Counted from the first letter of the stretch, positions 1 to 12,205 are shown. The stretch is 64,000 nt of DNA from Doris montereyensis (GCA_037039925.1 JAXRKP010001346.1:72530-136529), one strand, 5' to 3'. Made by a program: numbers and translations. Notes: generated by a model from the letters alone, not told the origin.

Positions 1-698
1 CAGTCAATTAAAAAATCTAGATCTAGTTTTAAGTTTTTGATCCTGAGAAAGAAAGAGAGAGAGAGACCGTGGTGGGGGAGGGGGTGGTTAAAAGTAGAAC
101 AGAGGAAGATTTATAATTGGCAGTTCAATCAAGTTATAGAAAAAGTCTTCCAAACCTCATTTTCTCCTTGGTAGACTGAGTAAGTATTTGTGCGTGTGTT
201 TAGGCTATGATATTGTCACTCTTGTGTTTGATTTATTTTTCGAAAGGAGAAAACAAAAATTTCATTTTTGCACTGTGCATGTTTTGTGAAATGATAGTAG
301 ATCTATCACTACTAGATCTATCAGCTGTCAGAATTATTTTTTTCTCCAGAAATGTGTGGGGAAATGCTGAAATTAAGTGAAATATTATTAATCCAAAGTG
401 AAGCATTAAAGAAATGTGTGATCACTTTTCATTTCATTGAGATGCACTAGAAAGTCACTCACTTATGATTTGAATTAACAATTTATAATAATGCATTGAA
501 ATTGGAAATATTTACGCTGTTCTCCCGTTTCTAGAGTCGGGGGAGTATATCATTTCCTAGGTAGGATTTTTTTGTGTTGAGGTAGGACATTTTCAGTTGA
601 CTTTGTGCTGGACACCCTAATGCAGGCACTTGATACCACCTTGCGTCATGTAACCTATTGAGTAGTTCATCGTTGAACAAAAAGAAAGAGTGATATCT
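1..698. other. AT-rich sequence with no gene seen
   Basis: No exon-like reading frame, SINE or array was recognised. It has a short GA run near 50-66 and a doubled AGATCTATCA motif near 299-322. It is probably intergenic, or intronic if the LAMP gene starts upstream. Confidence 0.5.
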
Positions 699-723
699 TC
701 TACTACTACTACTGCTACTACTG

Positions 724-806
<83 letters not shown>

Positions 807-813
807 GCTGCTG

Positions 814-870
<57 letters not shown>

Positions 871-871
871 G
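699..871. repeat. (CTA)n trinucleotide microsatellite
   Basis: Nearly pure CTA/TAC repeats with a few CTG interruptions (near 711-725 and 807-815). The poly-Val, poly-Ala and poly-Thr frames across it are products of the repeat, not genes. Confidence 0.97.
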
Positions 872-977
872 AAAGTAATCATGATCATTGCTGTCTACGG
901 GCATGCTTGTTTAATATAAAAGCTGGAAGCGCAGTAGTGCCAATACACGGTGATTATAATCATTGCCATCACACCAC

Positions 978-1612
978 GACATGTTGTGTGTAAACATGTT
1001 GTGTGTGTGTATACATGTTGTGTGTGTGTAAACATGTTGTGTGTGTGTAAACATGTTGTGTGTGTGTATACATGTTGTGTGTGTGTAAACATGTTGTGTG
1101 TGTGTAAACATGTTGTGTGTGTGTAAACATGTTGTGTGTGTGTTAACATGTTGTGTGTGTGTTAACATGTTAACATGTTGTGTGTGTATACATGTTGTGT
1201 GTGTGTTAACATGTTGTGTGTGTGTATACATGTTGTGTGTGTGTTAACATGTTGTGTGTGTGTAAACATGTTGTGTGTGTGTGTATACATGTTGTGTGTG
1301 TGTATACATGTTGTGTGTGTGTAAACATGTTGTGTGTGTGTAAACATGTTGTGTGTGTGTAAACATGTTTGTGTGTGTTAACATGTTGTGTGTGTATACA
1401 TGTTGTGTGTGTGTTAACATGTTGTGTGTGTGTATACATGTTGTGTGTGTGTTATACATGTTAACATGTTGTGTGTGTGTAAACATGTAAACATGTTTGT
1501 GTGTGTGTGTAAACATGTTGTGTGTGTGTAAACATGTTGTGTGTGTGTTAACATGTTGTGTGCGTGTATACATGTTGTGTGTGTATACACGTTGTGTGTG
1601 TATACATGTCGT
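978..1612. repeat. ~20-bp minisatellite, ACATGTTGTGTGTGTGT units
   Basis: About 30 tandem units of ACATGTTGTGTGTGTGT followed by AAAC, ATAC or TAAC. Units vary in the number of GT pairs and in the joining trinucleotide. Every unit carries the palindrome ACATGT. Confidence 0.97.
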
Positions 1613-1748
1613 TTGCCTGTCAACTGTTGAATTAAACAAAAGATCAAGGAGGTTGATACTGGTACCATTATAAACGGAATTAAACAGGAAATCATGGAGG
1701 TTGACATTGATACCATTGTCAACTGAACCAAACAAGAGATCGGGAAGG

Positions 1749-2705
1749 TTGATACTGACACCAGAACTGGTGTGGTATAGCGTAATGTATGTGATGGTTG
1801 TCACCAGAACTGATGCGGTATACCGTAATGTATGTGATGTAGTTGCTACCAGAACTGGTGTGGTGTAACGTAATGTATGTGATGCAGTTGTCACCAGAAC
1901 TGATGCGGTGTAACGTAATGTATGTGATGGTTGTCACCAGAACTGATGCGGTATACCGTAATGTATGTGATGTAGTTGCTACCAGAACTGGTGTGGTGTA
2001 ACGTAATGTATGTGATGCAGTTGTCACCAGAACTGATGCGGTGTAACGTAATGTATGTGATGTAGTTGTCACCAGAACTGGTGTGGTGTAACGTGAATGT
2101 ATGTGATGTAGTTGTCACCAGAACTGGTGTGGTGTAACGGAATGTATGTGATGTAGTTGTCACTAGAACTGGTGTGGTGTAACGCAATGTATGTGATGCA
2201 GTTATCACCAGAACTGGTGGTGTAATGTATGTGATGTAGTTGTCACTATAACTGGTTTGGTGTAACGTAATGTATGTGATGCAGTTGTTACCAGAACTAG
2301 TGTGGTGTAACGTAATGTATGTGACGTAGTTGTCACCATAACTGGTGTGGTGTAACGTAATGTATGTGATGTAGTTGTCACCAGAACTGGTGTGGTGTAA
2401 CGTAATGTATGTGACGTAGTTGTCACCAGAACTGGTGTGGTGTAACGTAATGCATGTGATGTAGTTGTCACCAGAACTGGTGTGGTGTAACGTAATGTAT
2501 GTGATGTAGTTGTCACCAGAACTAGTGTGGTGTAACGTAATGTATGGGATGTAGTTGTCACCAGAACTGGTGTGGTGTAACGTAATGCATGTGATGTAGT
2601 TGTCACCAGAACTGGTGTGGTGTAACGTAATGCATGTGATGTACGTTGTCACCAGAAACTGATGTGGTGTAACGTAATGCATGTGATGCCGTTGTCACCA
2701 GAACC
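1749..2705. repeat. 45-bp minisatellite
   Basis: About 21 units beginning GTCACCAGAACTGGTGTGG; matching positions such as 2341 and 2386 are 45 bp apart. Because 45 is divisible by 3, minus-strand frames stay open for up to about 260 codons without being a gene. The left part (1760-2060) has a two-unit higher-order pattern in which TTGTCACC and TTGCTACC units alternate. Confidence 0.96.
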
Positions 2706-2754
2706 AACAGATCTAATTAATCTTTTTTGGCTGAAGCTGGGCTTGATTGAATTA

Positions 2755-3222
2755 ACCACTCAACCTGTCCATTGAGTGGGATGTCAGCTGTTCAATGCTC
2801 TGATCGTTGTATTTTACTAACAACCTGTCCATTGAGCGGGATGTCAGCTGTTCAATGCTCTCATCGTCGTATTTTAATAACAACCTGTCCATTGAGTGGG
2901 ATGACAGCTGTTCAATGCTCTGATCGTCGTATTTTAATAACAACCTGTCCATTGAGTGGGATGACAGCTGTTCAATGCTCTCATCGTCGTATTTTAATAA
3001 CAACCTGTCCATTGAGTGGGATGACAGCTGTTCAATGCTCTGATCGTCGTATTTTACTAACAACCTGCCCATTGAGTGGGATGACAGCTGTTCAATGCTC
3101 TGATCGTCGTATTTTACTAACAACCTGTCCATTTGGGATGACAGGGATGTATTTTAATAACAAGCTGTTCAATGCTCTCATCGTCGTATTTTAATAACAA
3201 CTTGTCCATTGAGCGGGTTTTC
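2755..3222. repeat. 60-bp minisatellite
   Basis: Seven near-identical 60-bp units (core CAACCTGTCCATTGAGTGGG) followed by one internally deleted unit near 3121-3200. The period is a multiple of 3, so both strands carry open frames of 126-140 codons; these are judged artefacts. Confidence 0.97.
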
Positions 3223-3369
3223 AGTGTGTTTATAGATGTCTGCAATGCCTTGTTTCATGGGCCTTCTTAGCAGGGTTGGGAGTGTTGCTGGGTTACAGGG
3301 GTCGTCGTCCCCCCCTCCCCCAAGCCACTTTAAAACATAATTCAATCGAGTCCTTTAATGTTAAGTTTA

Positions 3370-3500
3370 AATGATTCTGTGCACGTTAAAGATCAATTGG
3401 CTGTGTACGAGGACAGTCCGGGCAAAATTAGAAAAGCTACCGAGAAACAAATCCAGCCCACCGAGATCACCTTAGTTGTGGATGTGGATAAAATCGATTT
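3370..3500 (+). mobile_element. SINE-A fragment, 3' portion
   Basis: It has the SINE-A central motif GCACGTTAAAGATC, then GGCTGTGTAC, CAGTCCGGGCAAAATTA and the 3' end GAGATCACCTTAGTTGTGG. The tRNA-like head is missing, so this is a 5'-truncated copy. A C-rich run follows near 3530. Confidence 0.75.
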
Positions 3501-3895
3501 GTATGAAACAAAACAAAATCTCTTCTCTCCCCCCCCCCCCACCCCAACTTCACTTTTTAGCCTCGGCGTTGAAAGTAAACGACTTTGCCTTTCGTTTCTA
3601 CGTGGCGGGCATCAATCGTGTAGATCTGGTCATGGCTAAAAAAAGTAATTGCGCCCGTGCGGCAGGTGACTCAAAACAACACTTCCAAGCGCTATTTATG
3701 CGTGACTCAGATCCGTCGGGAAGATCACGCATTCAATAGCATACGCTGATTAGTGACTTTGGTGGTGTGTACACCTATTTGGGTCAACCATCTGCTTTTA
3801 CAGGTTCATTCAGGCAGTGATAGGTTAAAAAACAAGATGTCGGTTTAATTGAGACTTACTAGTGAGTCAGTGGCTGGGGTAGGGAGTCAGTGGCT
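3501..3895. other. Unassigned unique sequence
   Basis: It contains a poly-C run (3530-3541), a short unrecognised open frame and a small tandem duplication of GAGTCAGTGGCTGGGGT near 3863-3901. No gene is supported. Confidence 0.4.
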
Positions 3896-3897
3896 GG

Positions 3898-4025
3898 GGT
3901 GGGGCGCCCCTGGTAGGTCCTACTTCTCTTATTTTCACTCTTTGACTTGCGAGTCACCTAGCTGGTTCTCTAAAGTAAAGTCACCCTGAGATCATCGCGT
4001 ATGTGGTAGACAGGCGGGTGAGAGG
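3898..4025 (+). mobile_element. SINE-B copy, diverged
   Basis: It starts CTGGTAGGTCCTACTTCT, has the pyrimidine-rich middle, then TCACCCTGAGATCATCG and GTAGACAGG, in the same order as other SINE-B copies in this window. The 3' end is decayed. Confidence 0.6.
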
Positions 4026-4044
4026 CGGGGGTGTCAATCAATGG

Positions 4045-4335
4045 AGGGGTACTCGGTAACTCAGAGGCAAGATGTCGGCATCTCAACCAAGAGGTAGTGG
4101 ATTCGAGCCCCGCCAACGTTTTCTTCTAGCAATATCAACCCTCCCCCCTCCTCTCCCTCCCCCCCTCCTAGGCCAGGTAAGTGGATCGACACCTTGTCCC
4201 ATCGGAGACGGACGATAAAAAGGAGGTCCCATGTGCAGGTTAAAGATCCCTTGGCTGTTTACAGGGGCAGTCGGGGCAAGATTAAAAATCTGACGAAAAC
4301 CCCCGAGATTAAACAAATAAAAACAATGGTTTGAA
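4045..4335 (+). mobile_element. SINE-A copy, near full length
   Basis: The tRNA-like head reads CTCAGAGGCAAG ... GTGGATTCGAGCC (B-box-like). A C-rich run follows, then GGATCGACACCTTGTCCC, GGAGGTCCCATGTGCAGG, TTAAAGATCCCTTGGCTG and a degenerate A-rich tail. Confidence 0.8.
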
Positions 4336-4424
4336 CTTGATATTCACCACAGCGTTAGTCTGTTGTCTTCTTTGAAAAACACAAATTCATTCTTTGGTTG
4401 AAGCCGTGCACCGCCATAACGCCA

Positions 4425-4695
4425 CTGTATGTATGTGTAGTATATTCGCATACATGTGGTTGGCTGTGCCCGACACCATAACCCCACTGTATGTATGTGT
4501 GTAGTATATTCTCATACATGTGGTTGGCTGTGCCCGCTGCATGTATGTGGTATATTCTCATACACCACAACCCAACTGTATGTATGTGTAGTATATTCTC
4601 ATACATGGTTCGCTGTGCCCGACACCACAACCCAACTGTAGGTATGTGTAGTATATTCTCGTACATGTGGTTCGCTGTGCCCGACTTGGTGTGTG
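4425..4695. repeat. ~62-bp minisatellite, irregular
   Basis: About five units containing GTATGTATGTGTAGTATATT, TCATACATGTGG and GCTGTGCCCGACACC. Units three and four carry internal deletions, so the period is irregular. Confidence 0.9.
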
Positions 4696-4754
4696 CAGAT
4701 TAACTGACCTACTGTATGTACGCTATTTGACATGTGGTTCGCTGTACTTGAGTG

Positions 4755-5027
4755 TGTGTATAGTGTGTGATAACCCATTGACGCATATGTATAGTGTGTG
4801 ATAACCCACTACGCATACGTACAGTGTGTGATAACCCACGACGCATACGTATAGTGTGTGATAACCCACGACGCATACGTATAGTGTGTGATAACCCACT
4901 ACGCATACGTACAGTGTGTGATAACCCACGACGCATACGTATAGTGTGTGATAACCCACGACGCATACGTACAGTGTGTGATAACCCACGACGCATACGT
5001 ATAGTGTGTGATAGCCCACGACGCATC
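4755..5027. repeat. 30-bp minisatellite
   Basis: Nine 30-bp units, GTGTGTGATAACCCACGACG followed by CATACGTATA. Two variant positions (CTACG versus CGACG; GTACA versus GTATA) recur in a mixed order. The period is divisible by 3, which explains frames of 84-136 codons on both strands. Confidence 0.97.
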
Positions 5028-5744
5028 GATCCTCTGTTCTTTCATTAATCAAGCAATTGACATAATATAAGTATAAGATAAGATAATATGTCTTTATTTG
5101 TCCAAAAGGAAATTTGCTCTGGTCACGTTTCAAATCACAATGATTGAATTACAATTCATCTCATTGGCTTTCTTTCTCTGTTTAACGATTTAAAATCAAT
5201 ACATTACAAAACTAGAGCTTTATGGAAGGCCATCGGTTCTCTATTCTTAAAGTCAGCGATGCGATCAGCCGAAGAAGCACTGTGTGCACAAGTGATACAA
5301 CGTACTGACTCTTACATTCCTGATGCACACACACACACACACAACACACACAAACACAACCACAACCGTGCGCACGCGTGCACACTTGTGCATTTTGAAA
5401 CCAGAAGTGGAAAAAATCCATCGTCAACGCTGAGAACAAACAAATTAACTATTATGAAAAAATCGAGAGTTCAGAGAGAGAGAAAGAGCCGCGTGGTGCG
5501 ATAAGGCTTTGCTGTGTGACAGCCCTGTCAGCTTGAAAGTAGGCCTGTGTTGGTGTTAGTTCATGTAATTAACGTGCTGAACAGGCGTCATGTGATGGTT
5601 ACGGTCTTCGCAAGACAACAACCGACCTTTTAACTGGAATCTGCAGAACTGCCCCGTCACCCTGCGACATGTGAACTGTGAACCCAACTGACTGACCCAG
5701 TTTGCACGCCGTTGGTAAGGCCTCGGGATAACATCTCCATGTAA
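5028..5744. other. Unique sequence with a short CA tract
   Basis: A (CA)n-like tract lies near 5325-5366. No convincing exon was found; the short frames overlap the dinucleotide repeat. Confidence 0.45.
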
Positions 5745-7320
5745 TTTACTACTATACACCTCTGTTGGTTAGACCTATGGATGACATGTCTATGTACTTT
5801 AATACTATACACCTCTGTTGGTTAGGCATGGATGACATATCATGTAATTTACTACTATACACCTCTGTTGGTTAGACCTATGATGACATGTCTATGTACT
5901 TTAATACTATACACCTCTGTTGGTTAGGCGTCAGGATGACATATGCATGTACTTTACTACTATACACCTCTGTTGGTTAGACCTATGGATGACATGTCTA
6001 TGTACTTTAATACTATACACCTCTGTTGGTTAAACCTATGAATGACATGTCTACTGCACTTTACTACTATACACCTCTGTTGGTTAGACCTATGGACAAC
6101 ATGTCTATGTACTTTACTACTATACACCTCTGTTGGTTAGACCTATGAATGACATGTCTACCTCTGTTGGTTAGACCATGAATGACATGTCTTTACTACT
6201 ACTATACACCTCTGTTGGTTAGACCTATGGATGACATGTCTATGTACTTTACTACTATACACCTCTGTTGGTTAGACCTATGGATGACATGTCTATGTAC
6301 TTTACTATACACCTCTGTTGGTTAGACCTATGGATGACATGTCTATGTACTTTACTACTATACACCTCTGTTGGTTTAGGGGATGACATGTTAGACCTAT
6401 ACCTCTGTTGGATGACATGTCTATGTACTTTACTACTATACACCTCTGTTGGTTAGACCTATGGATGACATGTCTTGGTTAGACCTATGGTTAGATGGAC
6501 TTGTCTATGTACTTTACTACTATACACCTCTGTTGGTTAGACCTATGGATGACATGTCTATGTACTTTACCTCTCTTGGTTAGACCTATGGATGACATGT
6601 CTATGTACTTTACTACTATACACCTCTGTTGGTTAGACCTATGGATGACATGTCTATGTACTTTACTACTATACACCTCTGTTGGTTAGACCTATGGATG
6701 ACATGTCTATGTACTTTACTACTATACACCTCCTGTTGGTTGGACCTATGGATGACATGTCTATGTACTTTGCTACTATACACCTCTGTTGGTTAGACCT
6801 AGGGATGACATGTCTATACTTTACTACTATACACCTCTGTTGGTTAGACCTAGGGATGACATGTCTATGTACTTTACTACTATACACCTCTGTTGGTTAG
6901 ACCTATGGATGACATGTCTATGTGTACTTTACTACTATACACCTCTGTTGGTTAGACCTAGGGATGACATGTCTATGTACTTTACTACTATACACCTCTG
7001 TTGGTTAGACCTAGGGATGACATGTCTATGTACTTTACTACTATACACCTCCGTTGGTTAGACCTATGGATGTCTATGTACTTTACTACTATACACCTCT
7101 GTTGGTTATACCTAGGGACAACATGTCTATGTACTTTAATACTATACACTCTGTTGGTTAGACCTATGGACAACATGTCTATGTACTTTACTACTATACA
7201 CCTCTGTTGGTTGGCATAGGGATGACATATGTATGTAATTTACTACTATACACCTCCGTTGGTTAGACCTATGGACAACATGCATCTTTGACTATACACC
7301 TTGTCATGTTTATAGGATGA
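5745..7320. repeat. ~53-bp minisatellite, long array
   Basis: About 29 units of CTCTGTTGGTTAGACCTATG, GATGACATGTCTATGTACTT and TACTACTATACAC. Many units are shortened, such as 6157-6200 and 6360-6420. The array frays at its right end into fragments mixed with the next repeat. Confidence 0.96.
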
Positions 7321-7800
7321 CATGACTATGCTTTACTACTATTCCATTAGTTGACCTATGGGTACCTCTGTTGGTTAGACCTGATTGCTGATTGATATGT
7401 CTATGGTACTGTTGCTGATTGATAGGGAGTACTGTTGCTGATTGATACCTGTTGGTTGAACCTAGGGATGACATGTCTGCTGATTGATAGGGGTACTGTT
7501 GTTGATTGGATACTATGTACTTTACTACTACACCTCCGTTTGACTGTCTATGATTGATGATATCCGTTGGTTAGACCTATGGATGTACTATACACCTGTT
7601 GCTGATTGATATGGGTACTGTTGCTGATTGATATGGGTACTGTTGCTGATTGATATGGGTACTGTTGCTTATTGATAGGAGTACTGTTGCTGATTGATAT
7701 GGGTACTGTTACTGATTCTACTACTGTTTCTATTGATAGGGGTACTGTTGCTATTATAGGAGTACTGTTATTGATATACTACCACTGCTGATTGCTACTA
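7321..7800. repeat. ~21-bp repeat, TTGCTGATTGATATGGGTAC
   Basis: Units of GTACTGTTGCTGATTGATA are regular at 7600-7730. On the left they are interleaved with broken pieces of the 53-bp unit (7321-7580), and on the right they pass into CTG/CTA trinucleotides. Confidence 0.9.
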
Positions 7801-8135
7801 CTGCTACTGTTACTATTGATATAGTACTGTTGCTTATTGGTGTACTGTTGCTGTTGTTGTTGCTGTTGCTTGCTACTACTTCTACTACTACACTACTACT
7901 ATCTGCTGCTGTTACTACTACCATTACTGCTACTGCTACTATTACTACTACTACTACCTACTACTACTACTACTGCTACTGCTACTGCTACTGCTACTGC
8001 TACTGCTGCTGCTGCTACCACTGCTACTACTGCACTGCTACTATGCTACTGCTGCTGCTGCTACTACTGCTGCTGCTACTGCTGCTGCTGCTGCTACTGC
8101 TGCTGCTACTACTATTACTACTACTGCTGCTATTG

Positions 8136-8182
<47 letters not shown>

Positions 8183-8378
8183 ATTACTGCTGCTACTATT
8201 ACTATTGCTACTACTACTACTACTGTTACTGCTGCTACTGCTACTATTGCTACTACTGCTGCTACTGCTATTGCTACTACTACTATTACTACTGCTACTA
8301 CTGCTACTGCTACTGCTACTACTGCTACTACTACTATTACTACTATTGCTACTATTACTATTACTGCTGTTGCTGCTG
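7790..8378. repeat. Mixed CTG/CTA trinucleotide tract
   Basis: Almost 600 bp of CTG, CTA and occasional ATT triplets. The frames give poly-Leu, poly-Cys/Tyr and minus-strand poly-Ser with no stops because of the triplet period, and are not protein genes. Confidence 0.96.
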
Positions 8379-8432
8379 CGACTACACATAAAACACCGCA
8401 CGCTCTTTCTTGTCATGCAGTGGACAGCTGTC

Positions 8433-8550
8433 GGGGACTACTGGTAGGTTTTTCTGCGTTCCTTTCGCCCAATGACGCCTTTCTTTCAAGTTGCTGTTTC
8501 TTCTCCATTCAGCGTAAAATCACCGCATTTGGTGTACGGTGTCACTCCAA
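8433..8550 (+). mobile_element. SINE-B copy, diverged
   Basis: GGGGACTACTGGTAGGT, a pyrimidine-rich middle, TTGCTGTTTCTTCTCC and AAAATCACCGCATTTGG align in order with other SINE-B copies such as 16574 and 19225. The final GGTAAATTTCAA box is absent. Confidence 0.55.
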
Positions 8551-9060
8551 TGAAACGATTCACCTTGGCGTCAGTGGACAGTATGGTAGATTGGTTTTTT
8601 TCATTTTATTTATTATTTTCGGACGGTGCAGTTCAAACAAAGAACAGAGTAGAGATTTGTCTTCCTGCATGCTCGGCTGTCAGTCAAGTTTTGGATGAGT
8701 GAGTGTGTGTGTGTGGTGGGGGGGATGGGGAGGGGGGTGTCCCATGACATGTCGGTTATGCTTAGAAATGCTGCGTGGGCTAAAATGCCTCGCCTTAGAT
8801 TAGATTACGTCTTTACGTTTACATGCAAGAGTGGACTCCCAGAGAGGAGCTCCTTAGCGTCGGCATCGACAGCTCGCGAATTTATTTTATTGTTGGGTGG
8901 TGGTGGTGGTGGGTGGTGGAATGGATTGGAAAACCCATCATCTTTTATGGCGGGCTGGTTGGAATCAACTCTACCATAGCCTAGCTCAGTGAAGTGAATG
9001 GCGGTCAGCCGTTAGTGAATGGTTGAATCGTGACACGTGTACTGTAAGCCACCTTGTTAT
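8551..9060. other. Unassigned sequence with G-rich stretches
   Basis: G-rich runs lie near 8714-8738 and 8894-8920. No gene is supported. GTACTGTAAGCCACCTTG near 9039 is repeated near 9238, flanking the GA tract on both sides. Confidence 0.4.
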
Positions 9061-9061
9061 G

Positions 9062-9086
9062 GGAGAGAGAGAGAGAGAGAGAGAGA

Positions 9087-9136
<50 letters not shown>
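9062..9136. repeat. (GA)n microsatellite
   Basis: Nearly pure GA dinucleotides with one CA interruption, ending in GACAGACAGACA. Confidence 0.95.
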
Positions 9137-9143
<7 letters not shown>

Positions 9144-9310
9144 CTACGACAAACACATCATATAGGGAGGATCCGGTGGGAAGTACCTGGGGACATGGTT
9201 GCCAGGGGGGTGGTGTTGACACGGTGGGGATTGGGGTGTACTGTAAGCCACCTTGTTATACTACGTCATATGGAGGATCAATACAAGTGTTGGCTTTTTG
9301 TAGGTTCGTT

Positions 9311-9311
<1 letters not shown>

Positions 9312-9363
<52 letters not shown>

Positions 9364-9431
9364 AGAGAGAGGGAGGGAGGGAGGGAGGGAGAGAAGTGGG
9401 GTAGGAGAGAGACAGTGGGAGAGAGAGAGAC

Positions 9432-9488
<57 letters not shown>

Positions 9489-9535
9489 AGAGAGAGAGAC
9501 AGACAGACAGCTACATAGATAGACAAACACATGGA
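9312..9535. repeat. (GA)n / (GGGA)n compound microsatellite
   Basis: GA dinucleotides broken by GGGA tetranucleotides (9370-9391) and GACA units. It is preceded by a second copy of the short sequence that precedes the 9062 tract. Confidence 0.95.
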
Positions 9536-9807
9536 CAGACAGACAGCAAATTAGTAGGGAGGATCGGGGGTGGGGGTTGCAAAAGTCTACAGAGAGGTGG
9601 ATTCAAGGCCATTGCATAATAACCACCGAAGCATGCTAACACAACGACCTGGTCACTGTGTTCCAAGTGTTACAGAATACCATTTCGTTACGGGGTGTCA
9701 TGACACAGGCCGTAGTTCCCTACCAATCACACCGAGCCTAGCCTACAGTGAAGCGTGATAAACACTGTCACATAATAGTGTGATAGGCATAACCCCTCAC
9801 TTAATGC

Positions 9808-10122
9808 TTTGGTTTGATTTGATTTGAATTTACCCACATCCACAACTAAGGTGATCTCGGGATATTGTATGATTTTAATTTTGCCCGGACTGCCCTGTAA
9901 ACAGCCAAGGGATTTTTAATGTGCACAGAGTGTTGTGATCTGCACAAGGGGCCTCATTTTTATCGTCTGTTTCCGATGGGACTAAACGTCGACCCACCTA
10001 CCTGATCTGGGGGTGTAAATTTTGCTCAAAAGAAATCGAGAAAATCTTTCAACCGTTGGCGGGCTCGAACACACTACCTACCTTTTGGTTGATAGGCCGA
10101 CACCTTGCCTCAGTACCCTGTA
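9808..10122 (-). mobile_element. SINE-A copy, near full length, minus strand
   Basis: Read on the minus strand it has GAGGCAAGGTGTCGGCC, a B-box-like region, GTCGACGTTTAGTCCCATC, TGCACATTAAAAATCCC, the box near CAGTCCGGGCAAAATTA, GTGGATGTGGGTAAATTCAA and a short (CAAAT)n tail. Confidence 0.85.
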
Positions 10123-10259
10123 ATAGTAACAGTAACAAGTGTAACTCCCCTCCCCCTCACCCCCCTGCACCGTCACGCAACATGTACGTCTCGTCCAATT
10201 ACTCGTTCCCACCTCCCCTTTTTTTACCTTCTTTCCAAGTACAACCACAGCTAGACACA

Positions 10260-10290
10260 AAAACACACACACACACACACACACATACAC
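10260..10290. repeat. (CA)n microsatellite
   Basis: A short run of ACACACAC, interrupted toward its right end. Confidence 0.9.
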
Positions 10291-10424
10291 CCACACCTAC
10301 ACAGATACATGTATAAGCAGACGACCTCTTCAATCATAGTTTGACAGGCAGCCGGCGCGCCTCTCTCAATCATTGGTACATACATCAACATAAAATTGTT
10401 CCCTAAACATGCACTAGGTGCAGA

Positions 10425-10633
10425 TAATAATAATAATAATAATAATAAAATAATAATAAACATAATAATAATAATAATAATAAAATAATAATAATATAAT
10501 AATAATAATAATAATAATAAACATAATAATAATAATAATAATATAAACATAACAATAATAATAATAAAATAAAATAATAATAATAATAATAATAATAAAC
10601 AATAACAGTAATAATAATAATAATAATAATAAC

Positions 10634-10668
<35 letters not shown>

Positions 10669-10682
10669 CAACAACAACAACA
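10425..10682. repeat. (TAA)n microsatellite
   Basis: An imperfect (AAT)n tract with ACATAATA interruptions, changing to (CAA)n at its right end (10664-10682). Confidence 0.96.
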
Positions 10683-10745
10683 ATATGGTAGGATTTTTTA
10701 CTACTTTATTCGGCCACACTGCCATGTAAACAGGCAAGGGAACTA
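10683..10745 (-). mobile_element. SINE-A fragment, minus strand
   Basis: GGTAGGATTTTTTACTAC, CGGCCACACTGCCATG and TAAACAGGCAAGGGA match the reverse of the SINE-A segment around CTTGGCTGTTTACAGGGCAG. Only about 60 bp remain, next to the (TAA)n tract. Confidence 0.55.
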
Positions 10746-10856
10746 TCGAACTCAGCGCGCCTCTCCAGAATTCCTTTGGTCTTCCAGGCGTGCTGAGTTC
10801 CATAATCATATCAACCAGAAACGCTTCGTCGGCCTCAACCATCTTCAATTCGTGCT

Positions 10857-10992
10857 TTATTTGTTTTGATTGAAATTTACCCGGTACACCATTTGCGGTG
10901 ATCTCGTGGGAGAATTGAGAGGAAACAGCAGGATGAAAGTGAAAGGTAAGTGCAAGAGCCATAGAGGAAAGAAGTAGGACCTACCAGTAACC
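10857..10992 (-). mobile_element. SINE-B copy, minus strand
   Basis: The reverse complement gives TGGTAGGTCCTACTTC, CATCCTGCTGTTTCCTC, GAGATCACCGC and GGTAAATTTCAATC, the full order of SINE-B boxes. An apparent ATG followed by GGTAAGT at 10932-10949 lies inside this repeat and is not taken as an exon. Confidence 0.75.
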
Positions 10993-11207
10993 CCGTCAAA
11001 CCGCCCACTCGATTTTTGCACATAGATATATATCTTCAGTACAGTAAGATCACTGCTTCGATTTGTACATAGATATATCTATAGCACAGCAAGATTGCAT
11101 TCAATTGAAATCTATCATGTAAACGTTACCGACCAACAGATCTAAATGTAGATTTGGCGCTCGACTCGCTTTTGAATTCAGCATTCATACGGATCATAGA
11201 GCGAACA

Positions 11208-11292
11208 ATCATCGTGGCATAGCGGTTAGGGCGATGGAATAGGACTCAATTGGAAGCAGTCGATCCAGATACAAATCCCAGACGGAGGTCGT
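11208..11292 (+). mobile_element. tRNA-like SINE head, family unresolved
   Basis: GTGGCATAGCGGTTAGGGCG resembles a Pol III A-box region, and GATACAAATCCCAGACG resembles a weak B box about 45 bp later. It is followed directly by pyrimidine runs. It could be the 5' end of another SINE family; no body is recognisable. Confidence 0.4.
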
Positions 11293-11364
11293 TTTCTTTT
11301 TCTTTTTTTCTATTGCCCCCCCCCCCCCCCCCCTCTATTTTGAGTGGGAGTATCTCTCTGTCAG

Positions 11365-11620
<256 letters not shown>

Positions 11621-11902
11621 CGCCCCTCGGTCCCCATCTCATATACTTGTGAGGTCATGATGATAGTCTGTCAACTGTGTATTGATGACAACATGGCAGA
11701 CATGTAATTGGTGCTATAACACGAGGGTAGTGAAGTGGTAGGAGTGGCTGCACTAACCAATGCATCAACCACAGCGTGGGGGCTTATTGCCGGGGGGGGG
11801 GCAGGCAGCTGTTAGCTCTTACTTCTTACTTCCTACCTTTGCCTTTTTTCACCTATCGTATATCTTGCTGTTTCTTTTTCATGCACGGGAGAGGTGGGGG
11901 GG

Positions 11903-12205
11903 GAGAGTCAATAGTCCAGAGGCAAGGTGTCTGCCTCTCAACTAAAAGATAGTGGGTTTCCGGCCCCGCCAATGGTTGAACAGTTTTCCTTGAGCAATAT
12001 CTCCCCCCCCCCCCCCCAGTCCAGGAAGGTGGATCACCACCTGGTCCCATCTGAGATGGACGATAAAAGGAGGTCCTTTGTGCAGATCACAACACAGTGC
12101 ACGTTTAAGATCCCTTGGCTGTTTACAGGGCAGCCGGGCAAAATTAAAAACCATACCAATAAACCCGAGTCGTGGATGTGGGTAAATCAAATCAATTTAA
12201 ATCTT
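11903..12205 (+). mobile_element. SINE-A copy, near full length
   Basis: The A-box-like TAGTCCAGAGG near 11911 and the head are intact. An internal poly-C run follows (12002-12017), then GTGGATCACCACCTGGTCC, GGAGGTCCTTTGTGCAG, ACGTTTAAGATCCCTTGG and GTGGATGTGGGTAAATCAAA. Confidence 0.85.

Noticed and set aside
1891..2682. 263-codon minus-strand frame
   Set aside because: It is the translation of a 45-bp minisatellite.
10932..10951. ATG followed by a GTAAGT donor that looks like a first LAMP exon
   Set aside because: It lies wholly inside a minus-strand SINE-B copy and the bases match other copies of that repeat; it gives no signal peptide.
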